Assembly: GCF_001831475.1 (NCBI RefSeq)
Contig: NZ_CP017688.1
Location: 992,001-1,056,000, forward strand
Reading direction: 5' to 3'
DNA: 64,000 bases
Origin: Flavobacterium crassostreae
GTDB lineage: Bacteria > Bacteroidota > Bacteroidia > Flavobacteriales > Flavobacteriaceae
A program made the translations under genes and the position numbers. Below the pieces are notes generated by a model. It was not told the DNA's origin. It did not search any database and worked only from the letters and a program-made list of their open reading frames with translations. This document shows positions 48,945 to 58,452 of this stretch, piece after piece (the first letter of the stretch is position 1; the number at the start of each line of letters is the position of its first letter).

Positions 48945-50015
48945 TTAGGTGGTTTTAAATAGCTCGAATAATTTTTCCCAGTCTACAGTTGTTTTAAAAT
49001 AACGTAACCCTTTGAAGTTGTTGGCTCTTTTTAAATCAGTTATTGTAAAAAGATCTTGCTCTGCAAACGGAATTAAACCTTCTTTTTGAAGTTTCTCGGC
49101 TAGATATAGTTGTTCAAATTGGCCGGGTGTGGGTATAAAAAAAGCTTTTTTTTCTAGTTTAACCAAATCCATTATGGTGGTATAGCCTGATCTACAAAGG
49201 ATCATTTTACTTTCATTAAAGGTTTGCTCTAATTGGCGGCTATTCATAAAATTATAATAAGTGACAGTTTGGATTTGTTCTTTACGTTGTTCTTTTTCTA
49301 AAACCCCACGGATAAATACTACCCTGCCGGTAAAATTTTGAAGCTCTGCTTTTAGTTTTTTTTCTAAAAAGGTTCTTTGGGGTTCTGGTCCAGATAATAT
49401 AACCATTAAATCGTATTTAATTGGAATACTTTTTTTATGCATTCGGCTTATAGGGCCAAGGTATTTTATCTTGAAATCCGGATTTTGAACATGGCTTAAA
49501 GTACCTGCCAAGTTGGGTGTGTTTTCGGTATCCGGAACCCAACATTCAGAATATTTTTTAATGAAATATTGGTGTATTTTGCTGGTAAACCAGGTAGTAC
49601 TTCCGGTCATTACATTTAATTGGTGGGTTACAAAAACCGAGGGTACTTTTTGGCTAACAACACCAAGTCTGTTGTCCGAAATAATACCATCTAGAGCATA
49701 TTTTTCTACCCATTGCGTTACTAATTTTTTTTCTCTCCAAATAGCAGCAATGGTTTTAGGACTGTTTTGTAACAATTTCCACTTAAAATTGGTGGCTTTC
49801 TTGGCATATTCAATTTCGTAGGAAGGCAATTGCAATGCTTTCAGATACGGAAATTCTTTTTTTAATAGTTGTAATGCTGCGCCATCCGATGCAATTATCG
49901 GAATATAGTTATGGTCCTGTAAGGCTTTAATAATAGGAATGCATCTTGTAGCATGACCTAGCCCCCAATTTAAAGGAGCTACTAATATGGTTCTACATTT
50001 GGTATCTACCATCAT
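48945..50015 (-). CDS. MurG-like glycosyltransferase (GT28-type, GT-B fold)
   Basis: A 356-residue GT-B glycosyltransferase. The N-terminal ILVAPLNWGLGHATRCIPII is the acceptor-side Gly-rich loop (GxGHxxR, cf. GGTGGH in MurG). The C-terminal half holds the donor loop MILCRSGYTTIMDLVKLEKK and FIPTPGQFEQLYLAEKLQKEG, which correspond to the UDP-sugar-binding segments of MurG. It is too divergent to be MurG itself, and the acceptor is unknown. Bacteroidota encode this family as a stand-alone gene. The start has two adjacent ATG codons (50015, 50012). Confidence 0.8.
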   Translation of the reverse strand: MMVDTKCRTILVAPLNWGLGHATRCIPIIKALQDHNYIPIIASDGAALQLLKKEFPYLKALQLPSYEIEYAKKATNFKWKLLQNSPKTIAAIWREKKLVTQWVEKYALDGIISDNRLGVVSQKVPSVFVTHQLNVMTGSTTWFTSKIHQYFIKKYSECWVPDTENTPNLAGTLSHVQNPDFKIKYLGPISRMHKKSIPIKYDLMVILSGPEPQRTFLEKKLKAELQNFTGRVVFIRGVLEKEQRKEQIQTVTYYNFMNSRQLEQTFNESKMILCRSGYTTIMDLVKLEKKAFFIPTPGQFEQLYLAEKLQKEGLIPFAEQDLFTITDLKRANNFKGLRYFKTTVDWEKLFELFKTT

Positions 50016-50132
50016 GTGTAGTTAAATAGGTTTAGATATAGTAAGTTACGTATTGCATGCTTCTCGGGTATTTTTAGGATATTAATAAACTATTAATTTA
50101 TTCAAAGCAAGTGTTAAGGCCGCTGTAAATAA

Positions 50133-53100
50133 TTAAAAGTAAGCTCTAAGTTGCATGTTTCCGGTATGAATTGCTGGATTGTTTCGGCTTTTTCGGCCTT
50201 GGTAGTTTAAGTTAACGTCTAAATACGAAGTTACTTTTTTTTGTAGGAGTACTTGCCAAGTAATGTTTTTTCCGTTTTGTAAGCCTTCCAGCATTTGAAA
50301 ACCTACGGCAGAAAATTCGTTTCCCGAAAACTTATTTTGATATAAAGAAACGGAGCCGTTTGCTACTATTTTTTGGGTGCCGCTGTACGAAAATGAAGTT
50401 CCAAAACGGTTTTGTAAAAGTGTCTCGAATGCCCCAATTTGATTTTGTTTGTTTTGTAATTCATAAAAAACATCCCAACTGGTACTTTTAGAAAACAAGT
50501 AACTTATTTTGGGTGCTATTTGGTATCCAGAGAGCAGGTAGTTTTTGTCAGAAAAATTCTCTGAAACCCCTGAAGTTTTTAACGATTGTACCATGGCATT
50601 TACTAGCCAACTTTTTTGATATAAATGGGTATATTGTAGTTGGTGGGAACTGTTTTTGGATTCTTGGGATCCTATGGTTAATAAATTTTTGGCTTGATTG
50701 TTTAAATAAGAATAGGTAATAGAGTTGTGTTGTTTGCCTCGGTTATAAAACAATCTATTTCTAAAACTCAAACTCAAACCCAATACGTTATTCGGGGATC
50801 CATTGAAGGGATTTAAATTAAAGTTAGTGCCAGAATTTTTAGTTTTCCGATCCATTATAAACGAGGTTTGATTGTAAAAAAGAGAAAGAAATTTTTTGTA
50901 GCCAGTAGCGTTTTGCCAGATATTTGGATTTAAGGTTAGTGCTTGCGAGAATTTAGTTTGATGGGTTTTGATAAACACTTGACGCGGCAAATAAACCCGA
51001 ATGTATTTGGCTTGGTCTACAAAGGGAGCTACTTCAAACTCTTGCAGCTCTTGTATTCCATTTGTGTTGTAATCCTTCCAGGTATAAAATCCTTGCCCAT
51101 CGGCAACTTCTAGATAGGTAAATTCTTGCTGAGGCATGGTTCCAGAGTTGGTTTCGTAGGCGGTGGTGCTTTGGATAAATTGGTTATAAAACTGGTCACT
51201 ATACACAATTCTAGAGTTCAAGGATGCTTCTTTTTTTTTGGAGGGATCTATAAAATTAAAGGTTCTGTAGTTGGCAAGTAGGGTTAAATCACTGGTATTA
51301 GTTTGTATTATTTTGGATTTTAAAGAGTAGGTATGGGAGTTGCTAACTCTTTGTAGTGCTCCGTTTTGTACACTGTCGTTGGCTCGATGGAGGTAGGCTA
51401 CTGCAACAAAAACCTTAGTGGTGTCTCCTCGGCCCATAAACAAACCATACTCTGAAAACCGCTGGCTAATGGCCGATAATTGGGTGGTTCGTTGGTCTGT
51501 TTCTTGATTGTTTTCGGATTGTTGACGGCCTCCAACCCAGTTTTGGTTAAAGTTATACTGTAGTGTAGAGCGACTTCGAGTAAAATGCGAATTATAGGCA
51601 GTGCTTTGGCTATTTAGATAACTAGACTGGTTTGAAATACGCCAATTATTGATTTTGTAATTGGCACCAAACAAATGGCGGTTTCCAGAAAAGGCACCAC
51701 TAAAATCTAGTTTTTCAAACTGGTATTTTATGCTGCCATTTTGTGCAGCATTGGTAGTAGGTGCTAAAGTGTAGTGCAAACCAGTTACCAATAAACTTTG
51801 ATCGCTATTTCCGGTGGTGCCTAAATTCCAATCTCTATTAAATTCTATGTTATAAAGACGTTCCACGGTTCGGAATTCTTTTTTTGTAAATTGGAAGTTT
51901 GCAAACGCATCTAAGTTTCCTTTTTTAGAAAATAGCCGCTGTTTGGTGTTTATTTTGGTGCTAATTCCTTTGTTGTTAGCGTCTTCAAGGGTTGAAAATA
52001 AATTTTGATCCTGGTTACTCAAGGCAATTTCTAGGGCAATATTGGTTTTTTCAGAAGGATTATAATTTCCCAAAAAAGTAGCTATTTGTAATTTATTAGG
52101 CGCAACTAATTGGGTTATTGGTTCGTATTCCCCTTGCGGAATACCATTTAAGGGCGCTATGTATTGGTAGGTTTTGTTAATACTGTTGGTATTCATCAGG
52201 CGGTAATTTCCTTTTTGGACCCCTACAGAAGTAAATCTAACGTGATACAATTGGGCATTTGGGTCCTTGGAGTATTCAAAATAAGTTGCAGTACCGTTGC
52301 TCTTTTGTATATAAAGTGTTTTGTTGTCAGAATAGCTATCAATATAAGCAGAAGGGGCATTCATTAAGCGCGGGTCATCGCCAGCATTTTGCAAAACCAA
52401 AAGCTGCTCTTGCGAAAGGTTTTGCTGCAAAGGTTGGTTTTTAAGATCGGTTTCGGAATACAAATAGCCTCCAAAGCGCCATTTTTTGGTTTCCTGAATT
52501 GCACCGCTATAGTGAACAAAACGGCTGTAACTTTGGTCAGAATATTGGTATTCTACTACCATACGCATCTCAGAAGTTATAGGATACAAGGGGGTAAAAA
52601 TAATCTCCCCTGCATTATAATCCATGGTGTAATCTTTGTTTTCTCCTCGTTGCAACAAAAGACCATTTACATACACGCGCTCTGATCCAGAGATAACCAA
52701 TACATATAATTCGCCATTTTGCCCTTTTAGTTTATATGGGCCTTGGTTGCCTTCGTTGGCAGTAAAAGTGCTTTTGGCATACTGTCCTTTTACTAATGCC
52801 ACGGATGTAAAGATGCTGTTTTTTTGGGCATCGGAACCAAAATCAAAATGGGCGGCTAGTCCTTGTACTTTTTTATTGAAATTTAAAAATTGGGTTTGGT
52901 GGTTTTCTAAAAATAAATCCCCACCTCGGATTTTCCAGCGATCACTAGCTAATTCCAGAAATATATTGTCAAATTGGTCTAGTTTTTGGGAGTAACCGCC
53001 ATCTTGCAAAGGGATGTTGCTGTCTTGTAGTGAGGCCGTTAAACGCACTTTTTCGGATAGGTTTCCGGTAATTTGTAACTCTAAGTTAGAGTTTAAAACA

Positions 53101-53564
53101 CCGTTTTGGTTGTTGCCAACGGTTAGTCCTCTGGTGATGCTTCCGGAGGTATTTAGTCCATCAAATGGCAGGTTTTTTGGAGCAGTAGTTTCTTCTATGG
53201 TATAGCGTTTTTCGGAGCCAATATCTTTAGAGACAATTTGATTTTCGTTGTAAATGCGATACTCTTGGGTAATAAAATCCGGAAATTTTAAGTAATGGAC
53301 CTGTAAGGAGTCTGTTCTTGAAAAAGAAGTGGTTTTTAGAAGTAATTTTCCGTTCCAAAAATTCATGCCATAAAAACTACTATCTATAATGGCGCCTTTA
53401 GCATCTTCTATTTTAAAAAAAGCGGGGTTGATCCCTACGGTTTCCAGTACAATACTGTCTTTGCTGGGAGCGATTTTTTTGGAGGTATATAGCGAAAGCT
53501 CTTTCTGAGCATGGAGCCCAGAAAAAAAAAGTAGTGCTACAAAAAGAATTCCTTTTTTTAACAT
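50133..53564 (-). CDS. large SprA-like outer-membrane beta-barrel protein, function unknown
   Basis: A 1143-residue protein with signal peptide MLKKGILFVALLFFSGLHAQ. From about 140 to 240 it shows a run resembling parts of SprA, the T9SS translocon barrel (GSITRGLTVGNNQNGVLNSN, LQDSNIPLQDGG, LDQFDNIFLEL, IRGGDLFL). The rest is a long series of amphipathic strands with Asn/Gln/Tyr-rich loops, ending NMQLRAYF with terminal Phe, as expected for a very large barrel of perhaps 30 or more strands. SprA itself is over 2000 residues, so this is a shorter relative. No enzyme motif is seen. It stands alone, with no obvious partner. Confidence 0.7.
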   Translation of the reverse strand: MLKKGILFVALLFFSGLHAQKELSLYTSKKIAPSKDSIVLETVGINPAFFKIEDAKGAIIDSSFYGMNFWNGKLLLKTTSFSRTDSLQVHYLKFPDFITQEYRIYNENQIVSKDIGSEKRYTIEETTAPKNLPFDGLNTSGSITRGLTVGNNQNGVLNSNLELQITGNLSEKVRLTASLQDSNIPLQDGGYSQKLDQFDNIFLELASDRWKIRGGDLFLENHQTQFLNFNKKVQGLAAHFDFGSDAQKNSIFTSVALVKGQYAKSTFTANEGNQGPYKLKGQNGELYVLVISGSERVYVNGLLLQRGENKDYTMDYNAGEIIFTPLYPITSEMRMVVEYQYSDQSYSRFVHYSGAIQETKKWRFGGYLYSETDLKNQPLQQNLSQEQLLVLQNAGDDPRLMNAPSAYIDSYSDNKTLYIQKSNGTATYFEYSKDPNAQLYHVRFTSVGVQKGNYRLMNTNSINKTYQYIAPLNGIPQGEYEPITQLVAPNKLQIATFLGNYNPSEKTNIALEIALSNQDQNLFSTLEDANNKGISTKINTKQRLFSKKGNLDAFANFQFTKKEFRTVERLYNIEFNRDWNLGTTGNSDQSLLVTGLHYTLAPTTNAAQNGSIKYQFEKLDFSGAFSGNRHLFGANYKINNWRISNQSSYLNSQSTAYNSHFTRSRSTLQYNFNQNWVGGRQQSENNQETDQRTTQLSAISQRFSEYGLFMGRGDTTKVFVAVAYLHRANDSVQNGALQRVSNSHTYSLKSKIIQTNTSDLTLLANYRTFNFIDPSKKKEASLNSRIVYSDQFYNQFIQSTTAYETNSGTMPQQEFTYLEVADGQGFYTWKDYNTNGIQELQEFEVAPFVDQAKYIRVYLPRQVFIKTHQTKFSQALTLNPNIWQNATGYKKFLSLFYNQTSFIMDRKTKNSGTNFNLNPFNGSPNNVLGLSLSFRNRLFYNRGKQHNSITYSYLNNQAKNLLTIGSQESKNSSHQLQYTHLYQKSWLVNAMVQSLKTSGVSENFSDKNYLLSGYQIAPKISYLFSKSTSWDVFYELQNKQNQIGAFETLLQNRFGTSFSYSGTQKIVANGSVSLYQNKFSGNEFSAVGFQMLEGLQNGKNITWQVLLQKKVTSYLDVNLNYQGRKSRNNPAIHTGNMQLRAYF

Positions 53565-53740
53565 AAAGAGGATAACGTCTATAAATCAAAAGTAGTGTAT
53601 TTTAAGGCTATTTATTGACGTAATAGGTGTTTTTTGGATCGTTAAATCAGGAAGTATTGGTTGGTGAAATAAAACCAGAGGGGATGTACTAGAGTATTTT
53701 GCAATTGCAAAAGTACCCTGGCAATCCCCAGGTTTATAAA

Positions 53741-54997
53741 TTAATTTTCACTAATTATAATTTGCATGGTTTCTTTGCTTAGTTGTTTTAAAAGCACTTT
53801 TTTGCCCTCTTCTACCATTTGGGCGGCCGTGTCGTTAAAATGTCGGATGGTGTATAGGGTTACCTTTTCGGTATAATCTACTTTGAATTTTTTGGATAAA
53901 ATAGCATTTACCTCTTTGAAGTTATCAAATTTATCTTCTACACAAACCGAGAAACTAATGGCTGAATTTTGAATCAAATTTACCTTAAGCTTAAATTGAT
54001 GAAATAAAGAAAAAATCTCACTAATATGTTCTTCCATAATGAAAGAAAAATCAATGGAAGAAAGCGAAATCAATAACTGGTCTCTTTTTACAATATAACA
54101 AGGCAAGTAAGGTTCTAGAGTATTTCCTTTAGAAACACTGGTGCCTTTTAATAAAGGGTTAATAAAGGATTTTACATACAACGGAATTTCTTTTTTCTGT
54201 AAAGGCTGTAAGGTTTTAGGATGAATCACTGTGGCGCCATAAAAAGCCAGTTCGATTGCTTCTCTGTACGAAATTTGATTCAATAATTGGGCATTCTCAA
54301 AATACCTAGGGTCTGCATTCATTACTCCAGGAACATCTTTCCAGATGGTTACACTTTGGGCATTTAAGCAATAGGCAAAAATTGCAGCCGTATAATCCGA
54401 ACCTTCACGACCTAATGTGGTGGTAAAATTGTTTGGATCGGATCCCAAGAATCCTTGGGTAATATTTAACTGATTGCGTTGGATGTTTTTGGAAATGTTT
54501 TCTTGGGTTAGTGCCCAATCTACTTCTGCATCTCTGTAATTGGTATTGGTTTTAATCAAATTTCGCACATCTACCCAAGTGGTTGGAATGTTCTTGTAGT
54601 TCATGAAATGGGCAAGTATGGTGGTCGAAATTAATTCGCCATAACTCACCACTTGGTCATAAACAAAGTTGTAATTTGTAGATTTGTTGTGCTCTAAAAA
54701 ATAGTCTAATTCTAAAAATTTTTTATTCACGTCCTCAAAAACAGCAGGACACTCTGAATCAAACAAATCTAATAAAATTTGATTATGATATTTTTTTACT
54801 TCCTGCACAGATGCCTTCAAGGCGGATGATTTTTCAAAATAATCTTTGATTACGGTCTCTAGTGCATTGGTTGTTTTTCCCATTGCCGAGACCACTAATA
54901 AAACATCATCATACCCTACTTTTTGTAAAACGTCGTATACGTTTTTTATTCCTTCTGCATCTTTAATGGATGCGCCACCAAATTTGAATACTCTCAT
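53741..54997 (-). CDS. aspartate kinase
   Basis: A 418-residue monofunctional aspartate kinase, first step of the Lys/Thr/Met/diaminopimelate pathway. The N-terminal KFGGASIKDAEGI binds ATP (the KFGG(T/S)S motif with Ala in place of Thr/Ser at the fifth place). TTLGREGSDYTAA is the aspartate- and ATP-binding loop at about 200, and GVMNADPRYF follows. The C-terminal ACT region (about 300-418) is shortened and diverged, so feedback control by lysine or threonine cannot be predicted. It is not fused to homoserine dehydrogenase, which flavobacteria often encode elsewhere as ThrA. Confidence 0.92.
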   Translation of the reverse strand: MRVFKFGGASIKDAEGIKNVYDVLQKVGYDDVLLVVSAMGKTTNALETVIKDYFEKSSALKASVQEVKKYHNQILLDLFDSECPAVFEDVNKKFLELDYFLEHNKSTNYNFVYDQVVSYGELISTTILAHFMNYKNIPTTWVDVRNLIKTNTNYRDAEVDWALTQENISKNIQRNQLNITQGFLGSDPNNFTTTLGREGSDYTAAIFAYCLNAQSVTIWKDVPGVMNADPRYFENAQLLNQISYREAIELAFYGATVIHPKTLQPLQKKEIPLYVKSFINPLLKGTSVSKGNTLEPYLPCYIVKRDQLLISLSSIDFSFIMEEHISEIFSLFHQFKLKVNLIQNSAISFSVCVEDKFDNFKEVNAILSKKFKVDYTEKVTLYTIRHFNDTAAQMVEEGKKVLLKQLSKETMQIIISEN

Positions 54998-55049
54998 ATT
55001 TATTTAAACAAAATTCTAATTTTCACTCTATTTTTTTATTAATCCGATA

Positions 55050-55544
55050 CTATAAATGGCTTATAAATTGCTGGATTGCAGCCGCATCCATTTGTACGGT
55101 ATTCCATTCTCTAAACACGGTTGCGCCAGTTTTTTCGTAAAATGCTATTGCGCCTTTGTTCCAGTCGAGTACGTTCCATTCTACCCGCAATACTTGGTCT
55201 TTCTGGGCTTGTTTGATCACCTCTGCATACAATGCGTGTCCAATACCTTTGCCACGCATTGCTGCATTAACTACTAAATCTTCCAGGTGAATGGTTTTTC
55301 CTTTCCAGGTAGAATAGCGGTAATAATACAACGCAATACCTACAATTTTATGGGGCTGTAGAGGATTTAGGCTGTCTGTTTCGGCTACAAATACAGAAAA
55401 TAATGGCTGCTCATTAAAGCCATCTCTAATTAAATCCGCCTCGGTGATGGCTACTGCCTGGGGTTCGTTTTCAAAATCTGCTAATTCTTGAATCAATGCT
55501 AGAACCGCTTTCATATCCTTTGCTTCTCCTTTTCTAACGATCAT
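55050..55544 (-). CDS. GNAT-family N-acetyltransferase
   Basis: A 164-residue acetyl-CoA-dependent N-acetyltransferase. Motif A is LEDLVVNAAMRGKGIGHALY (pyrophosphate-binding RGxGIG) at about 80-100. Motif B follows with RVEWNVLDWNKGAIAFYEKTGA, the segment shared with spermidine/spermine acetyltransferases (SAT1-like). The substrate may be a polyamine or an amino acid; sequence alone does not decide. It is 52 nt upstream of aspartate kinase on the same strand and may share its transcript. Confidence 0.88.
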   Translation of the reverse strand: MIVRKGEAKDMKAVLALIQELADFENEPQAVAITEADLIRDGFNEQPLFSVFVAETDSLNPLQPHKIVGIALYYYRYSTWKGKTIHLEDLVVNAAMRGKGIGHALYAEVIKQAQKDQVLRVEWNVLDWNKGAIAFYEKTGATVFREWNTVQMDAAAIQQFISHL

Positions 55545-55674
55545 GTTTTTATTTTTTTTAAAGTTAAGTGCTTCTTTTATAACTTTTATTTCTTTATTTC
55601 GGGTCTTTTATTAGCAAATATACAATACTACTAAACTAAGTAAACTTTATTGAATTCATTTTCACAAAAAAACC

Positions 55675-55682
55675 GATATTTG
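55675..55682 (+). promoter_or_regulatory. putative -7 element of fbp
   Basis: GATATTTG is one base off TAnnTTTG. A TTG at 55650 lies 22 nt upstream, inside the normal -33 spacing. The start codon is at 55713. Confidence 0.35.
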
Positions 55683-55712
55683 TGACTTCAAACTAACTAC
55701 AACGATTTCTTA

Positions 55713-56729
55713 ATGGAAGAACGCAACAAGACCTTAGGGGAATTTATTATCGAGAATCAAAATGCCTTTCAATACTCGTCTGGAGAGCTATCGCGTATTA
55801 TCAACTCGATCCGTTTGGCGGCCAAAGTAGTCAACTACAAGGTCAACAAAGCAGGATTGGTAGATATTGTGGGCGCAGCTGGAGAACAAAATATTCAGGG
55901 AGAGGACCAACAAAAACTAGATGTATATGCCAATGAAGTTTTTATTCAAACTTTAATCAATCGGGAGATTGTCTGTGGGATTGCCTCCGAAGAAAATGAC
56001 GAGTACATTACCGTAGAGGGTAGTGATAATAGCCACAACAATAAATATGTAGTTTTGATGGATCCTTTGGATGGATCTTCGAATATTGATGTAAATGTTT
56101 CGGTAGGAACTATTTTTTCGGTTTATAGAAGAATAACTCCAATTGGAACTCCAGTAACAATAGAAGATTTTTTACAACCAGGGGTCAATCAAGTAGCAGC
56201 AGGGTATGTAATTTACGGAACCTCTACCATGATTGTGTATACCACGGGGCATGGTGTAAATGGCTTTACGCTAAACCCAGCCATAGGAACTTTTTACCTA
56301 TCGCATCCCAATATGCAATTTTCTAGAGATGGGCATATCTACTCTATAAACGAGGGGAATTATGTGCATTTTCCGCAAGGAGTTAAAAACTATATTAAAT
56401 ACTGTCAATCCGAAGAAGAGGATAGGCCTTATACGTCTCGTTATATCGGAAGCTTGGTTTCGGATATTCATAGAAACATGATCAAAGGCGGGATTTATAT
56501 TTATCCAACCAGTTCCAAGGCCCCAAAAGGAAAGTTACGTTTGTTATACGAATGCAACCCAATGGCGTTTATAGTGGAGCAAGCAGGCGGAAAAGCCTCT
56601 GATGGATTTGGAAGAATCATGGAAATAGCACCTAAAGAATTGCATGAGAGAGTGCCGTTTTTCTGTGGAAGTTACAACATGGTAGAAAAAGCCGAAGCAT
56701 TCATGCTAGAAGCAAAGCAAAATATATAA
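55713..56729 (+). CDS. fbp: fructose-1,6-bisphosphatase class I
   Basis: A 338-residue gluconeogenic enzyme that hydrolyses fructose 1,6-bisphosphate in the cytoplasm. Metal-site motifs: SEEND (about 92-96), [20 protein letters not shown] (about 112-131, the class I signature), and [21 protein letters not shown] with the catalytic Glu near 280. The length matches bacterial and plant class I enzymes. It is monocistronic, with its own promoter region and terminator. Confidence 0.97.
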   Translation: MEERNKTLGEFIIENQNAFQYSSGELSRIINSIRLAAKVVNYKVNKAGLVDIVGAAGEQNIQGEDQQKLDVYANEVFIQTLINREIVCGIASEENDEYITVEGSDNSHNNKYVVLMDPLDGSSNIDVNVSVGTIFSVYRRITPIGTPVTIEDFLQPGVNQVAAGYVIYGTSTMIVYTTGHGVNGFTLNPAIGTFYLSHPNMQFSRDGHIYSINEGNYVHFPQGVKNYIKYCQSEEEDRPYTSRYIGSLVSDIHRNMIKGGIYIYPTSSKAPKGKLRLLYECNPMAFIVEQAGGKASDGFGRIMEIAPKELHERVPFFCGSYNMVEKAEAFMLEAKQNI

Positions 56730-56755
56730 GCTGCCGCAAAAGTTAGCAAAGCGAT

Positions 56756-56790
56756 AAAAAAAGCTTCCGATATTTTCGGAAGCTTTTTTT
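56756..56790. terminator. bidirectional terminator, fbp / TerB-like gene
   Basis: AAAAAAAGCTTCCGA and TCGGAAGCTTTTTTT are exact complements with a 5-nt loop. The hairpin works in both directions between the convergent genes. Confidence 0.9.
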
Positions 56791-56793
56791 GTA

Positions 56794-57228
56794 TTACAAT
56801 TTTTCGGTTTTTTCTATTTCAGAAACAAAAAGATCCAAATCCGCTTTCTCATCAGCCAATTCTAATGCTTTTTTGACAATTGCAGCTACGTTTTCGGGAG
56901 TAAACCCAATGCCTAAACATAGTTTTTGTAGCATAACCTCTTGATTGTCTCCTAAATGGTGGTCTACGTTAACAATACGCGCCAAATCATACAAACGCTC
57001 AATTCTTTGAGAGTTTAAATAAGGTGGATTGATAGGGTATTTCTTAGGGTTCTCTAAAATTTCTTCGTATTCTGCGGCAGAAATTTCAAGTCTAATGGCT
57101 AGTTTGTCTAAAAACGCTCTTTCTTCTGGAGCAAAAACTCCATCTGCTAATGCTAATCTAACAATAGATGAAAAGTGACCTTTGTTTCTTTGTTTGAATT
57201 CGCTATCAAATAAATCTGAAAATGACAT
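56794..57228 (-). CDS. TerB-family (tellurite-resistance-like) protein
   Basis: A 144-residue all-helical protein of the TerB/DjlA-N superfamily. The conserved core is HFSSIVRLALADGVFAPEER (metal-binding acidic helix) and, in the second half, IVNVDHHLGDNQEV. Such domains are linked to stress and membrane-associated complexes; the role of the stand-alone flavobacterial form is unknown. I start it at the ATG at 57228 (MSFSDLFDSE) because homologues begin there and a -7 element lies at 57260-57253, overlapping the TTG that would give nine more residues. Confidence 0.85.
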   Translation of the reverse strand: MSFSDLFDSEFKQRNKGHFSSIVRLALADGVFAPEERAFLDKLAIRLEISAAEYEEILENPKKYPINPPYLNSQRIERLYDLARIVNVDHHLGDNQEVMLQKLCLGIGFTPENVAAIVKKALELADEKADLDLFVSEIEKTEKL

Positions 57229-57252
57229 AGTTAATTTTTTATTTATATCGGA

Positions 57253-57260
57253 CAAAGATA
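57253..57260 (-). promoter_or_regulatory. putative -7 element of TerB-like gene
   Basis: The minus strand reads TATCTTTG, an exact match, 24 nt before the ATG at 57228. Confidence 0.5.
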
Positions 57261-57419
57261 ATTCAATTTTTAAATTTTTAATTTTCTTTTTAATTTTTCT
57301 TTAACAAAATCCTTGTTTTAACACCATTATAAGTTAGGATTTGTGGCTTTCAATCTACCATATTCAAAATAAATCGTAAGTTTACACCCCTTTATCACTA
57401 TTAATATTATATAGAACTT

Positions 57420-58013
57420 ATGTCGGAATTTTGGATTTATTTTCAAATAGGATTAAAGCATGTTTTGGATATTCATGCCTATGATCATGTGTTGTTTTTA
57501 ATAGCCTTAACCGTACCGTATGCTTTCAAAGATTGGCAACGTCTTTTTGTATTGGTTTCCATTTTTACCATAGGACACACTATGGCGCTGCTGCTTTCTG
57601 TATTGGATATAGTAATCATAAAAGTAAATGTGGTCGAGGTCTTAATTCCGGTGAGTATACTCATCACGGCAGTGTTTAATTTGTTTACAGCAGGCAAGTC
57701 TGGTAAGAGTGAGCGTGTCAACCTTGTTTTTTTTGTAACCTTATTCTTTGGGATTATTCATGGTTTAGGATTTTCTAATTATTTTAAATCCATACTCGGA
57801 GGGACCGCAAGTTCAAAAATAATACCTCTTGCAGAATTTGCTTTGGGTATAGAGGCCGCCCAGCTAATTGTAGTTTTTGTGGTGTTGGTAGCCTCTTATA
57901 TTGTGCAAACTGTTTTTAGATTTTCTAAAAGAGATTGGGCTTTAGTTTTGTCTGCATTTATTATTGGAGTAGTGTTGCCTATGATTATAGAAAGTGAAAT
58001 TTGGATTAGATAA
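57420..58013 (+). CDS. HupE/UreJ-family membrane protein
   Basis: A 197-residue protein with about six or seven membrane segments. The family signature HVLDIHAYDHVLFLIAL lies near residues 15-30, a second conserved motif is IGHTMALLLS at about 56, and a third is GIIHGLGFSNYF. HupE and UreJ proteins are thought to move nickel or other metal ions across the inner membrane. No hydrogenase or urease gene is in the window, so the substrate is open. It is the first gene of a tight operon with dCMP deaminase (6 nt) and an S41 protease. Confidence 0.85.
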   Translation: MSEFWIYFQIGLKHVLDIHAYDHVLFLIALTVPYAFKDWQRLFVLVSIFTIGHTMALLLSVLDIVIIKVNVVEVLIPVSILITAVFNLFTAGKSGKSERVNLVFFVTLFFGIIHGLGFSNYFKSILGGTASSKIIPLAEFALGIEAAQLIVVFVVLVASYIVQTVFRFSKRDWALVLSAFIIGVVLPMIIESEIWIR

Positions 58014-58019
58014 CAAACA

Positions 58020-58451
58020 ATGGATACAAAAAAACGAAATAAATACGACAAGGCGTACCTTAGAATAGCAACCGAATGGGGTTTGCTGTCGTATTGCAAA
58101 CGCAAACAAGTAGGAGCTATTATTGTTCGGGATCGGATGATTATTTCGGATGGTTATAATGGTACACCCTCAGGATTTGAAAACTGTTGCGAAGACGAGG
58201 CAGGACTAACCCGATGGGATGTTCTGCATGCGGAGGCAAATGCAATCCTAAAGGTCGCTCGGTCTACCCAATCCTGCGAAGGAGCCACCCTATACATCAC
58301 CCTATCACCTTGCAAGGAGTGTAGCAAGCTCATACACCAATCGGGCATAAAGAGAGTGGTATACCACCAAGGTTATCGGGATGATTCTGGAATTAAATTT
58401 TTAATAAAAGCCGGTGTAGTAGTAGATCATATACCAGATTTAGAAGCCTAA
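58020..58451 (+). CDS. dCMP/cytidine deaminase-family protein
   Basis: A 143-residue zinc deaminase that by family converts dCMP to dUMP, the precursor of dTMP. The zinc motif HAEANAIL (His and catalytic Glu) is at about 78, and PCKECSKLI with the two Cys ligands at about 103. The N-terminal KRKQVGAIIVRDRMIISDGY is typical of deoxycytidylate deaminases. The allosteric HxxxE region of larger phage and animal enzymes is reduced. It is one nucleotide upstream of the S41 protease gene. Confidence 0.9.
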   Translation: MDTKKRNKYDKAYLRIATEWGLLSYCKRKQVGAIIVRDRMIISDGYNGTPSGFENCCEDEAGLTRWDVLHAEANAILKVARSTQSCEGATLYITLSPCKECSKLIHQSGIKRVVYHQGYRDDSGIKFLIKAGVVVDHIPDLEA

Positions 58452-58452
58452 A

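Noticed and set aside
56794..57228. Tellurite resistance function for the TerB-like gene
   Set aside because: A single TerB-domain gene without terZ, terD or terC neighbours is common in Bacteroidota and does not indicate tellurite resistance.
57301..57323. Two TTAACA sequences upstream of the HupE-like gene as a Pho box
   Set aside because: They are 17 nt apart, not 11, and are not in register with any -7 element.
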